A DNA stretch of 64,000 bases from Streptomyces venezuelae (GTDB lineage Bacteria; Actinomycetota; Actinomycetes; Streptomycetales; Streptomycetaceae): the NCBI RefSeq assembly GCF_008642275.1, contig NZ_CP029189.1:3760501-3824500 (forward strand), read 5' to 3'. Of this stretch, positions 21,315 through 29,292 are shown one piece after another; position 1 is the first letter of the stretch, and each line of letters begins with the position of its first letter. Under the pieces are notes generated by a model. That model did not search any database and was not told where the DNA came from. It saw nothing but the letters and a program-made list of their open reading frames with translations. A program made the translations under genes and the position numbers.

Positions 21315-21683
21315 ATGCTCACCAAGCCGCTCGACCGTGAAGGACTGACCCACGAGAACGGCCTCGACGCGCAGCGGCTGCTGCCCTGGCCCGAGCTCAA
21401 CGCCCCCTTCGAGGGGTCCTGGTGCGTGATCCGGCCCGGCACCGCGTCGACGCCGCACGCCCACCACGAGTACGAGATCTTCATCGCCGTCGCCGGCACC
21501 GCCGTCCTGGAGTCGCAGGGCGTCCGCAGGCCCTTCACGACCGGGGACATCGTGCACTTCACCCCGGGCACCGACCACCGGGTGATCAACGAGTCCGGCG
21601 AGGACTTCGAGATGTACAGCGTCTGGTGGGACCTCGACATGACGCAGCGGTTCGCAGCCCGCCACGAAGGAGTCCAGGCATGA
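21315..21683 (+). CDS. stand-alone cupin, probable half of a hydrazine synthase
   Basis: 122-aa single-domain cupin. The metal-binding residues are His48, His50 and Glu54 in PHAHHEYEIF, with His88 in GTDHRV. It follows the N-hydroxylase by 54 bp and has AGGAG upstream. Its TGA overlaps the ATG of the MetRS-like gene (ATGA), so the two are translationally coupled. In the s56-p1 (Spb40) and formycin/pyrazofurin pathways a cupin domain fused to a MetRS-like domain rearranges an ester of N6-hydroxylysine and glycine into an N-N bond. Here the same pair is encoded as separate proteins. The catalytic role is inferred from that context. Confidence 0.85.
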   Translation: MLTKPLDREGLTHENGLDAQRLLPWPELNAPFEGSWCVIRPGTASTPHAHHEYEIFIAVAGTAVLESQGVRRPFTTGDIVHFTPGTDHRVINESGEDFEMYSVWWDLDMTQRFAARHEGVQA

Positions 21684-23299
21684 CACGCCGTACGGTCATC
21701 ATCGCGCCGCCACCGACCCCCAACGGGGACCTGCACACCGGGCACCTGGCGGGTCCCTACCTCGCGGGCGACGTGTACGCACGCTACCTGCGGGCCTCGG
21801 ACCGGCCGGTGATCTTCACCAGCGGTACCGACGACAGCCAGACCTACGTGGTGGCCAGCGCCGCCCGCGCCGGGCTGACCCCGGAGGAGCTGGCCCTGCG
21901 CTCCGCGACGCAGATCCGCGCCACCCTGGAGGCGGCCGGCATCTCCGTCGACGGCTTCGCCCCCTTCGACAAGGGCTACCGCCAGACCGTCATCGACTTC
22001 GTCACCGACCTCCACAGCGAGGGGGCCTTCAAGCTCAGGACGGTGCTGCTGCCGTACGTCGAGGCCACCGGCGAGTACCTGATGGAGGGCCTGGTCGCCG
22101 GCGACTGCCCGGTGTGCCTCGTGGAGAGCCGCGGCGGGCTCTGCGAGTCCTGCGGACACCCCAACAACTTCGACGAACTGCTGCGTCCGCGCTCCACCAC
22201 CGACCCGGAGGCCGTGGTCACCCACCGCGAGGCGCAGATCCTCGTGCTGCCGATGGAGGAGTACCGGGACCGGCTCGCCGACTACTACGTCCGGCACCGG
22301 GACGTGCTGCGCCCGCACACCGCGCAGCTGGTCCGGGAGGCGCTGGACCGCCCGCTGCCGGACTTCCCGATCACCTACCCCACCGCGTGGGGCATTCCGG
22401 CGCCGTTCACCGAGACGCCGGGCCAGGTCCTCAACGCCTGGGCCGAGGGCATGGCCGCCTCGATGTACTGCACCTGGTACGCGGCCGAGCAGCTCGGTGA
22501 GCACACCGACCGCTTCGACGAGCACTGGCTGTCCGAGCACGGCATCGACCTCGTCTACTTCCTCGGCTTCGACAACGTCTACTTCTGGGGAATGACGCAC
22601 CTGGCGCTGCTGATGGCGCACGGCGACCGGTACGTCGAGCCGCACGCCATCGTGTCGAACGAGTTCTACGAACTGGAGAACCAGAAGTTCTCCACAAGCA
22701 AAGGGCACGTGGTCTGGGCCGCCGACCTGGTCGCCGAGGTACCGCGCGACCTGGTGCGCTTCTACCTGGCGCTCACCGCGCCGGAGCACTCCCGTACGAA
22801 CTTCAGCCGGGAGGCGCTCGACAGCCTGTCGGGCTCCCGGCTGGTCGATCCGTGGAACCGCCTCGCGGGCCGGCTGGACGCGCTGCTCGCCGGTGTTCCG
22901 GCGGACGCGCTGCTGCCGGTCTCCGGGACCGGTGCCCGGGAGGCGGGCATCGTCGTCGAGCGGTTCCGCTCCCACTACGAGCTGGAGAGCTTCAGCCTCC
23001 ACCGGGCCGCGGACCTGATCGTCGTACACCTCGACCGGTTGCTGAAGCAGGCGGACCGGGTGGTGGCGGGCGTCCCGAGCGACCTCGGTGACCTGGTCCT
23101 CGCCGTCCGGACGCTGACCGCCTGCGCCGCTCCGCTGCTCGTCGACCTCGCGGCCCGTGCCGAGCGGGCCGGCGCCGATCTGAGCCTGCCGGCCGGCGGT
23201 TTCCCTGCCGACCCCGTCGCCCCGCTGCGACTTCCCCTCCTGTCGACCACGGCCCTGGCCTTCGCGCCCCTGGCCGAGCCGGCCGACATCCGAGCCTGA
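21680..23299 (+). CDS. MetRS-like protein, probable ester-forming half of a hydrazine synthase
   Basis: 539-aa class I aminoacyl-tRNA synthetase homologue resembling methionyl-tRNA synthetase. The HIGH motif is HTGH (19-22), the zinc knuckle uses Cys143, Cys146, Cys155 and Cys158, and the KMSKS loop reads KFSTSKG (336-342). A helical domain corresponding to the anticodon-binding domain covers about 385-480. It is unlikely to be the housekeeping MetRS: it sits in a biosynthetic operon, overlaps the cupin gene and lacks any C-terminal tRNA-binding extension. In known hydrazine pathways such proteins activate an amino acid with ATP and join it to the hydroxylamine oxygen without tRNA. The start at 21680 is set by the ATGA overlap. 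Confidence 0.88.
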   Translation: MTRRTVIIAPPPTPNGDLHTGHLAGPYLAGDVYARYLRASDRPVIFTSGTDDSQTYVVASAARAGLTPEELALRSATQIRATLEAAGISVDGFAPFDKGYRQTVIDFVTDLHSEGAFKLRTVLLPYVEATGEYLMEGLVAGDCPVCLVESRGGLCESCGHPNNFDELLRPRSTTDPEAVVTHREAQILVLPMEEYRDRLADYYVRHRDVLRPHTAQLVREALDRPLPDFPITYPTAWGIPAPFTETPGQVLNAWAEGMAASMYCTWYAAEQLGEHTDRFDEHWLSEHGIDLVYFLGFDNVYFWGMTHLALLMAHGDRYVEPHAIVSNEFYELENQKFSTSKGHVVWAADLVAEVPRDLVRFYLALTAPEHSRTNFSREALDSLSGSRLVDPWNRLAGRLDALLAGVPADALLPVSGTGAREAGIVVERFRSHYELESFSLHRAADLIVVHLDRLLKQADRVVAGVPSDLGDLVLAVRTLTACAAPLLVDLAARAERAGADLSLPAGGFPADPVAPLRLPLLSTTALAFAPLAEPADIRA

Positions 23300-23314
23300 C
23301 CTCCGAGGAGCACT

Positions 23315-24592
23315 GTGTCCACGATCGCCCCGCCCCGTCCCAACCGGGCAGAACGACTTCTCATCCCCGCGACCTTCATCACCAACCTCGGCAACGGCAT
23401 CCAGCTCACCGCCGCCTCGTACCTGGTCTTCACCGAGGCCAACACCATGCTCGCGGTCAGCTGGCTGATGATCGCCGTCACCATCCCGCAGGTGGCGCTG
23501 TCCCTCTTCTTCGGCAAGCTCGCCGACCGCTTCGACCGCCGCACCCTGGCGATGATCTCCGACCTGGCGAGCGCGGCCGCCGCGATCGGTCTGCCGGTCT
23601 GGCTGGCCCTCGGCGGCAACCCCTCGACCGTCAGCTACGTGGCGAGCTTCGTCCTGTCGATCTCCGCGGCCCTCTTCTTCCCGGCCAGCAACGCCCTGAT
23701 CAAGGAGCGCATCCCGGAGTCGCGGCTCGCCCAGTTCAACGGCAACGCCGAGATCGCCATCCAGGCCGGCACGCTCGCCTCGGCGGCCCTCGGCGGCTGG
23801 GTGATCGTCTGGGTCGGCACCACGTCGCTCTTCTACTTCAACGCGATCACGTTCCTGCTCTCCGCCGCCCTGCTGTTCTTCATCGGCCGCCGTCCGGCCG
23901 GTCAGGGCACCAGCGCCCCGGAGGCCGCTGCCAAGGCCGCCGCGGCGGTCGCAGCGTCCGGGTCCCGTCCGCCGCTGGCCCGGCTCGCGCTGCTCTACAT
24001 CATCGGCAACATCGTGATCATCGTCGGCAACAGCATCATGCTGGTCCTGGTCATCGAGGGCTTCAAGTCCAACGCCGGCTACCTCGGCATCGTCGACGCC
24101 CTGTTCGGCATCGGTGCGCTGTTCGCGGCCTGGGCCTTCAAGAAGATCAGTTCCAAGGCCACCGTGCTGAAGACGGCCCTCATCGGCTACCTCGCCTTCG
24201 CGGTGCTGCTGTCCCTGGAGTCCGTCCACCTCTACGCCATGATGGCCGTCATCCCGTTCGCCGCCATCGCCTTCTGCGTGGCACGCATCTCGGCCCGCAC
24301 CGCCCTGATGAGCGCGGCGCCCGAGGAGAAGACGGGCTTCGTGTTCGGCGCCACCAACGCCTTCGGCCTCGCCGCCGGCACCACCGCCGTCGTCCTGATC
24401 TCGCTGCTGGTCGACTCCACCCACGTGAAGAACGGCTTCTACGCCCTCTCCGCCCTGGTCGTCGTCATCTCCACGCTCACCGTCATCTCGCTGCGGAAGC
24501 ACGACCGTGAGGTCGCCGCCGCCGCCGAGACCGTGTCCGAGCCGGCCGCCGAGGTCACCGAAGCCGCCGAGCCCGTCCCGGCCAAGGTCTGA
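23315..24592 (+). CDS. MFS transporter in the biosynthetic operon
   Basis: 425-aa protein with about 12 transmembrane helices, starting GTG after GAGGAG. The motif A-type loop between helices 2 and 3 is FGKLADRFDRRTLAM, and the C-terminus is a charged Ala/Glu tail. The architecture resembles the MFS_3/enterobactin-exporter-like group. Position inside the operon suggests export of the product and self-protection. The direction of transport is inferred. Confidence 0.88.
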   Translation: MSTIAPPRPNRAERLLIPATFITNLGNGIQLTAASYLVFTEANTMLAVSWLMIAVTIPQVALSLFFGKLADRFDRRTLAMISDLASAAAAIGLPVWLALGGNPSTVSYVASFVLSISAALFFPASNALIKERIPESRLAQFNGNAEIAIQAGTLASAALGGWVIVWVGTTSLFYFNAITFLLSAALLFFIGRRPAGQGTSAPEAAAKAAAAVAASGSRPPLARLALLYIIGNIVIIVGNSIMLVLVIEGFKSNAGYLGIVDALFGIGALFAAWAFKKISSKATVLKTALIGYLAFAVLLSLESVHLYAMMAVIPFAAIAFCVARISARTALMSAAPEEKTGFVFGATNAFGLAAGTTAVVLISLLVDSTHVKNGFYALSALVVVISTLTVISLRKHDREVAAAAETVSEPAAEVTEAAEPVPAKV

Positions 24593-24606
24593 GGGGGGAA
24601 GCGGAG

Positions 24607-25860
24607 ATGAAGCTGCTCGCCATCGAAGCAAGCCAGAACGCCACCTACTACGTCTCGCGCTACCAGCAGATCGAGGCCCTCGGGGCCGAGGTCCACGTCC
24701 TCAACGGCATCGGCACGGAGGACTTCTGGGACGCGGACCGCTACCGGATCGCCGGCTCCAAGCACATCGAGGACATCGTCACCGCCGCCAAGTCCTGGCA
24801 CGCGGAGGAGGAGTTCGAGGGGGTCCTGACCTTCTCGGAGTCCGGCGTCGTCACCGTGGCGGTCGTCACCGAGGCGCTCGGACTGCCGTCCATCGGGTTC
24901 GAAGCCGCCCGGACCAGCCGCAACAAGCTGCTGATGCGCCAGGCCCACGAGCGCGGCGGGGCGGCGCACCCCGGATTCCGGTACGCCCCCGACGTCGAGG
25001 CCGCCCTGACGGCCGGCGAGGAGCTCGGCTACCCGCTGATCCTCAAGCCCACCCTCGGCGCCGCCAGCAACTTCGTGTTCAAGGTCGACGACCCCGAGGA
25101 GATGCGGGCCCGCTTCGCGGACGCCACCTCGGGCATCGAGACCATGACCTGGGCCCTGATGGAAGCCGACGGACTGGACCTCGGCCCCCACGGGATCATC
25201 GTCGAGGGCTACCTCGACGGCCACGAGCACCTGATCGAGGCGCTGGCCTGGGACGACGAGGTGTACCTGGGCTCCATCGTGGACCGGATCACCGTCGAGA
25301 GCGGCACCTTCGACGACGACGTCCACCACGCGCCGAGCTCCCTGACCCCCGAGCAGATCGCCGCGGTCCACGAGGTGGTCCGGGACGCGGCCCACGCCCA
25401 GGGCCTGCGCCGGTCCGTGCTGCACGCCGAGGTGAGGTTCCACCAGGGCAGGCCCTTCATCCTGGAGATCGCCATCCGCCCCGGCGGCGGCGGACTCGAC
25501 CACATGGCGCGGATCAGCGCCGGCCACGACCCCATCCGGTGCGTGGCGGACGTGGCCCGCGGCATCCGGCCCGACGTCTCGCACTACGCGCCGACCGGTG
25601 TGCACACCGCCGCGATGTGCCTGATCAGCGGGGCGGGGACGGTCGAGTCCATCGAGGTGCCGACCGAGGTCGCCGAGGACCCCGCGCTGTTCTTCCTCAA
25701 GATCACGGCCACGGCGGGAACGGTCGTCAAGCGGCCGCCGGCGGGCAACAACATCCTCGGCTTCATCGGGGCCACCGGCACCTCCCTGACGGAGGCGCTG
25801 ACCACCGCGCACGTCGCGGCCGGCCGCATCCGTACCGAGATGAGGCCCGAGCATGGCTGA
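24607..25860 (+). CDS. ATP-grasp ligase 1
   Basis: 417-aa ATP-grasp protein. Such enzymes join a carboxylate to an amine through an acyl phosphate, with ATP. The N-terminal pre-grasp domain covers about 1-100. The ATP-binding Lys region is PLILKPTLGAASNFVFKV (about 143-160), and the metal-binding motif reads EIAIRPGGGG (about 287-296), an EIAxR variant of the usual ExNxR. A C-terminal domain of about 100 residues follows, as in carboxylate-amine ligases of the ATP-grasp_4 type. Its stop overlaps the start of the next gene by 8 bp. A second such ligase is at 29293. Its likely role is amide-bond formation without carrier proteins. Confidence 0.88.
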   Translation: MKLLAIEASQNATYYVSRYQQIEALGAEVHVLNGIGTEDFWDADRYRIAGSKHIEDIVTAAKSWHAEEEFEGVLTFSESGVVTVAVVTEALGLPSIGFEAARTSRNKLLMRQAHERGGAAHPGFRYAPDVEAALTAGEELGYPLILKPTLGAASNFVFKVDDPEEMRARFADATSGIETMTWALMEADGLDLGPHGIIVEGYLDGHEHLIEALAWDDEVYLGSIVDRITVESGTFDDDVHHAPSSLTPEQIAAVHEVVRDAAHAQGLRRSVLHAEVRFHQGRPFILEIAIRPGGGGLDHMARISAGHDPIRCVADVARGIRPDVSHYAPTGVHTAAMCLISGAGTVESIEVPTEVAEDPALFFLKITATAGTVVKRPPAGNNILGFIGATGTSLTEALTTAHVAAGRIRTEMRPEHG

Positions 25861-26677
25861 GGTCGCGCGGCGTACGGCCACCCGGCGGCACTACCTGATG
25901 TGCCGGCCGACCCACTTCGAGGTGACCTACACGATCAACCCGTGGATGGATCCCCGGAAGCCGATGGACGCCGGGCTGGCGCTGGCCCAGTGGGAGCGGG
26001 TCCGTGACCTCTACCTCGGGTTCGGACATCAGGTCTCCTTCATCGACCCGGTCCCCGGCCTGCCGGACATGGTGTTCTCCGCCAACGGCGCCACCGTGGT
26101 CGACGGCAAGGTCCTGATCGCGAAGTTCCGCCACCAGGAGCGCGCGGCCGAGGCCGACGCCTACCGGGCCTGGTTCGAGGAGCACGGTCACTGCGGCCTG
26201 CGCGTCCCGGAGTACGTCAACGAAGGCGAGGGCGACTTCGCCCCCGCCGGCCGGCGGATCCTGGCCGGCGCGGGATTCCGCAGCGACCCCGGCGCGGTCG
26301 CGGAGCTCCGCGCGTTCTTCGGTCTGCCCGTGACCGGCCTGACCCTGACCGACCCCCGCTTCTACCACCTCGACACCGCGCTGTTCGTCCTCGACGACGA
26401 CCTGGTGGCGTACTACCCCGCCGCCTTCTCCGAGGAGAGCCAGGAGGAGCTGCGCCGGCTCTACCCGGACGCGGTCATCGCCACCCGCGAGGACGCCGAC
26501 GCCTTCGGCCTGAACGCGGTCAGCGACGGACTGAACGTGGTGGTGACGGAGACCGCCACCCACCTGATCGGTGAGCTGCGCGAGCGCGGCTTCGAGGTGC
26601 ACGGCGTGGACATGTCCGAACTGCTGAAGGCCGGTGGCGCGGTCAAATGCATCACCCAGGAGATACGGCGCCCGTGA
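25853..26677 (+). CDS. DDAH-like hydrolase, copy 2
   Basis: 274-aa pentein-fold hydrolase closely similar to copy 1. It shares MCRPTHFEVTYTINPWMDP, GLPDMVFSANGATVVDGKV, NEGEGDF, RFYHLDTAL and the terminal Cys in GGAVKCITQEI. The family hydrolyses N-substituted arginines or similar amidines. It lies inside the operon with overlaps on both sides (8 bp upstream, 4 bp downstream), so a pathway function is more likely than housekeeping. Copy 2 lacks the extra 15 or so N-terminal residues of copy 1. The substrate is unknown; an N-hydroxylated or N-aminated arginine is one possibility. Confidence 0.85.
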   Translation: MAEVARRTATRRHYLMCRPTHFEVTYTINPWMDPRKPMDAGLALAQWERVRDLYLGFGHQVSFIDPVPGLPDMVFSANGATVVDGKVLIAKFRHQERAAEADAYRAWFEEHGHCGLRVPEYVNEGEGDFAPAGRRILAGAGFRSDPGAVAELRAFFGLPVTGLTLTDPRFYHLDTALFVLDDDLVAYYPAAFSEESQEELRRLYPDAVIATREDADAFGLNAVSDGLNVVVTETATHLIGELRERGFEVHGVDMSELLKAGGAVKCITQEIRRP

Positions 26678-27009
26678 TCGATTACGACGGCAGAAGTTTC
26701 CGCAACACCGGATACCCGGCGGGCGAGGACGCCCCCGTCGGCCACTACCGCCAGGACGGCGACCTGCTCTGGGCCGACTTCGACGGAGGCCCCGTCCGCA
26801 GGGGCTCGCTGAACGGGCGCGTGGAGCCCGACGGGAACCTCGAATTCGCCTACACGATGGTCCTCGCGGACGGCGAGGTGGTCGCAGGACGGTGCTGGAG
26901 CACCCCCGAGTTCCTGGACGACGGACGGATCCGGCTCAACGAGCGCTGGGAGCGCTACGGAGCCCACGCGGACAGCGGTGAATCCGCACTGGAGGAGGTA
27001 AGGACATGA
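26674..27009 (+). CDS. small protein of unknown function
   Basis: 111-aa protein translated from the GTG at 26674, which overlaps the preceding stop (GTGA) and has AGGAGA upstream; a 9-codon longer ATG start is less likely. It is rich in Gly, Asp, Trp and Tyr and looks all-beta (YRQDGDLLWADFDGGPVRRG, DGNLEFAYTMVLADGEVVAG, then a conserved-looking CWSTPEFLDDGRIRLNERWE). Similar small proteins are often labelled 'N-acetylglutamate synthase-like' without experimental support. Lipocalin- or DUF-like folds are possible. Its position implies a pathway role, but none can be assigned. Confidence 0.8.
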   Translation: MIDYDGRSFRNTGYPAGEDAPVGHYRQDGDLLWADFDGGPVRRGSLNGRVEPDGNLEFAYTMVLADGEVVAGRCWSTPEFLDDGRIRLNERWERYGAHADSGESALEEVRT

Positions 27010-28784
27010 CCGCGCCCACCACCCCGCTCCGCGGGGGCAGCGTGACCTGGGCCTGCACCAGCGGCTTCAGCCCGGTCTTCATCTTCCCCTTCACCCCGGG
27101 CGAGTACTACGGGGTGGCCAACCTGCACGAGTTCCAGACGCTGATGTACCGCCCGCTGTACTGGTACGGCACCGGAGGCCGGCCGACGGTCGACTACGAG
27201 CGCAGCCTCGCCGAGCCCCCGCGGTGGAGCGAGGACGGCCGCACGGCGACGATCACGATCAAGCCCTACACGTGGTCGAACGGCGAGACGGTCAACGCCG
27301 ACAACGTGATGCTGTGGATGCACCTGCTGGAGGCCGAGAAGGACCGCTTCGGGGGGTACACGCCCGGCTTCTTCCCGGACAACCTGACCGGCTACGAGAA
27401 GGTCGCCGAGGACGAGGTGAGCTTCACCTTCGACCGCGCCTACTCCCGCAACTGGGTGCTGATGAACCAGTTCAGCACCATCACCCCGCTGCCGAAGGCC
27501 TGGGACCGCACCGCCGACGACCGGCCGGCCGACGCCACCCACGACCCGTCCCAGGCCTCCGCCGTCTACGCGTACCTGCGGGCCTGCAACGACGAACGCA
27601 AGGGATGGGACACCAGCCCCGTCTGGAGCGTGGTCAACGGACCCTGGAAGCTGAGCAGTTACACCATCGACGGGGTCTCGGGCGACGCCGTCCTGGTTCC
27701 CAACGAGAGCTACTCCGGCGCCGACAAGCCCTACCTGGACGAGTTCCGGCTGGTGCCCACCGGCTCGGACACCGAGCAGTACGAGATGCTCCGCCGCGGC
27801 CCCGCGGCACTGGACGGCGTACAGATCGGCTTCCTGCCCTTCGACGAGGTCACCGAGCCGGCCGAGGACCCGGTGGCCGGCGGGCCCAACCCGCTCGGCG
27901 AGCACTACGACCTCGTCCCCCAGCTCACCTACAAGATCCATTACTTCCCGATCAACTTCAACAACCCCACCGTCGCCGGAAAGATCTTCAAGCAGCTCTA
28001 CTTCCGCCAGGCACTGCAGTCCTGCCTCGACTCCCGCGGGGCCATCCGCGACGTCTACAAGGGCTACGGCTACCCGACCACCGGGCCCGTCCCGGTCCTG
28101 CCGGACAGCCCGCTGCTCTCACCCGCCGCGCACGAGGACCCGTACCCCTTCGACGTCGGGGCGGCCCGCGCCTTCCTGACCGAGAACGGCTGGGACACCA
28201 GCACCACCCCCGCCACCTGCCTCCGCGAGGGCACCGGGCCCGGAGAGGCGGGCGAGGGCATCCCGGCCGGCACCCCGCTGCGGTTCTCGATGCGCTACGC
28301 CCAGGGGCACGAGACCCTCACCGCGGTCATGCGCAAGTTCGCCGCCGACGCCGCCGAGGCGGGCATCGAGATCGTGCTGACCGAGGTCGAGGCGAGCGTC
28401 CTGGTCCTGGAGGACACCACCTGCACCCCCGGCCCCGACAGCCCCTGCCTGTGGGAGTTCAGCGACTGGAACGGCGGCTGGGGCTACGGACCCGGCTTCT
28501 ACCCGACCGGCGAGGCCCTCTACTCGACCGGCTCCTCGGTGAACTTCGGCAGCTACAGCGACCCGAAGGCGGACGAGCTGATCGCCCGCACCGTGGTCAG
28601 CGACGACCTGGAGGACCTGTACGCCTACCAGGACTACATCGCGCAGCAGGTCCCGGTCGTCTGGATGCCCAACTTCCCCTTCCGTCTGCTGGAGGTGGCC
28701 AACAACCTGAAGGGCGTGGCTCCGGTCAACCCCTTCGGACTGATCACCCCCGAGGACTGGTACTACGTCGGCGAGGTGCTCTGA
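27006..28784 (+). CDS. SBP_bac_5-type solute-binding-protein homologue lacking a signal peptide
   Basis: 592-aa protein of the family 5 extracellular solute-binding proteins (oligopeptide-binding type). Family landmarks include the early block SLAEPPRWSEDGRTATITIK, WSNGETVNADNV, FNNPTVAGKIFKQLYFRQAL and VVWMPNFPF. It starts MTAPTTPLRGGSVTWACTSG with no hydrophobic signal, no twin-Arg and no lipobox Cys, and the start is fixed by an ATGA overlap. No ABC permease or ATPase gene is nearby. It is therefore probably cytoplasmic and may act as a binding protein, carrier or enzyme on the peptide-like product. Its stop overlaps the next start by 1 bp (TGATG). Confidence 0.85.
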   Translation: MTAPTTPLRGGSVTWACTSGFSPVFIFPFTPGEYYGVANLHEFQTLMYRPLYWYGTGGRPTVDYERSLAEPPRWSEDGRTATITIKPYTWSNGETVNADNVMLWMHLLEAEKDRFGGYTPGFFPDNLTGYEKVAEDEVSFTFDRAYSRNWVLMNQFSTITPLPKAWDRTADDRPADATHDPSQASAVYAYLRACNDERKGWDTSPVWSVVNGPWKLSSYTIDGVSGDAVLVPNESYSGADKPYLDEFRLVPTGSDTEQYEMLRRGPAALDGVQIGFLPFDEVTEPAEDPVAGGPNPLGEHYDLVPQLTYKIHYFPINFNNPTVAGKIFKQLYFRQALQSCLDSRGAIRDVYKGYGYPTTGPVPVLPDSPLLSPAAHEDPYPFDVGAARAFLTENGWDTSTTPATCLREGTGPGEAGEGIPAGTPLRFSMRYAQGHETLTAVMRKFAADAAEAGIEIVLTEVEASVLVLEDTTCTPGPDSPCLWEFSDWNGGWGYGPGFYPTGEALYSTGSSVNFGSYSDPKADELIARTVVSDDLEDLYAYQDYIAQQVPVVWMPNFPFRLLEVANNLKGVAPVNPFGLITPEDWYYVGEVL

Positions 28785-29287
28785 TGTACCAGCGGCTGAT
28801 CGGACTCCTCGACAGCAGCCAGGCCCGCTACCGGCTGATCGACCACGTGGCCGAGGGCCGGACCGATCTGGCGAGCGTCCTGCGCGGCCACCCGCTGGAG
28901 CAGGCCGCCAAGTGCATCGTCGTCCGCGTGAGCATCACCAAGCGGGTCGGCAAGTACGTGCTCGCGGTGGTGCCCGGTGACCGGCAGGTCGACCTGGAGG
29001 CGGTCGGGGCACTGTTCGGCGGCGGGCGGACCGCGTTCGCCACGCCCGAGATCGCCGAGCGCCTGGCCGGCAGTGTCTGCGGCACGGTGATGCCGCTCAG
29101 CTTCCACCCCGACCTGCACCTCGTCGTCGACGAGGGGCTCGTCCTCACCGAAGAGATCTACTTCAACGCGGCCCGCCTGGACCGCTCCGTGGCCCTGTCC
29201 ACCCCCGACTACCTGGCCATCGCCCAGCCGCAGCTCGCGGCGATCGCGACGGCAGGCGACCGGGTCCTGACCCACTCAGCGAGGTGA
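28784..29287 (+). CDS. YbaK/EbsC-type aminoacyl-tRNA editing domain protein
   Basis: 167-aa single-domain protein of the YbaK/ProX superfamily, whose members deacylate mischarged aminoacyl-tRNAs. The N-terminal region has YRLIDH and then LEQAAKCIVVRV, which holds the conserved Lys. The C-terminal half has CGTVMPLSFHPDLHLVVDEGL and EEIYFNAARLDRSVALSTPDY, matching the family's G-x-x-x-P-F and (F/Y)NAG(R/S) type motifs. It is embedded in the operon with overlaps on both sides. One inference is that it clears tRNAs charged with N-hydroxy or hydrazine amino acids, protecting the producer; another is that it acts on an ester intermediate. Confidence 0.82.
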   Translation: MYQRLIGLLDSSQARYRLIDHVAEGRTDLASVLRGHPLEQAAKCIVVRVSITKRVGKYVLAVVPGDRQVDLEAVGALFGGGRTAFATPEIAERLAGSVCGTVMPLSFHPDLHLVVDEGLVLTEEIYFNAARLDRSVALSTPDYLAIAQPQLAAIATAGDRVLTHSAR

Positions 29288-29292
29288 CCGAG

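Noticed and set aside
21680..23299. Mupirocin-type resistance MetRS or the housekeeping MetRS
   Set aside because: The overlapping cupin gene and the upstream N-hydroxylase point to hydrazine formation; resistance cannot be fully excluded without a tree.
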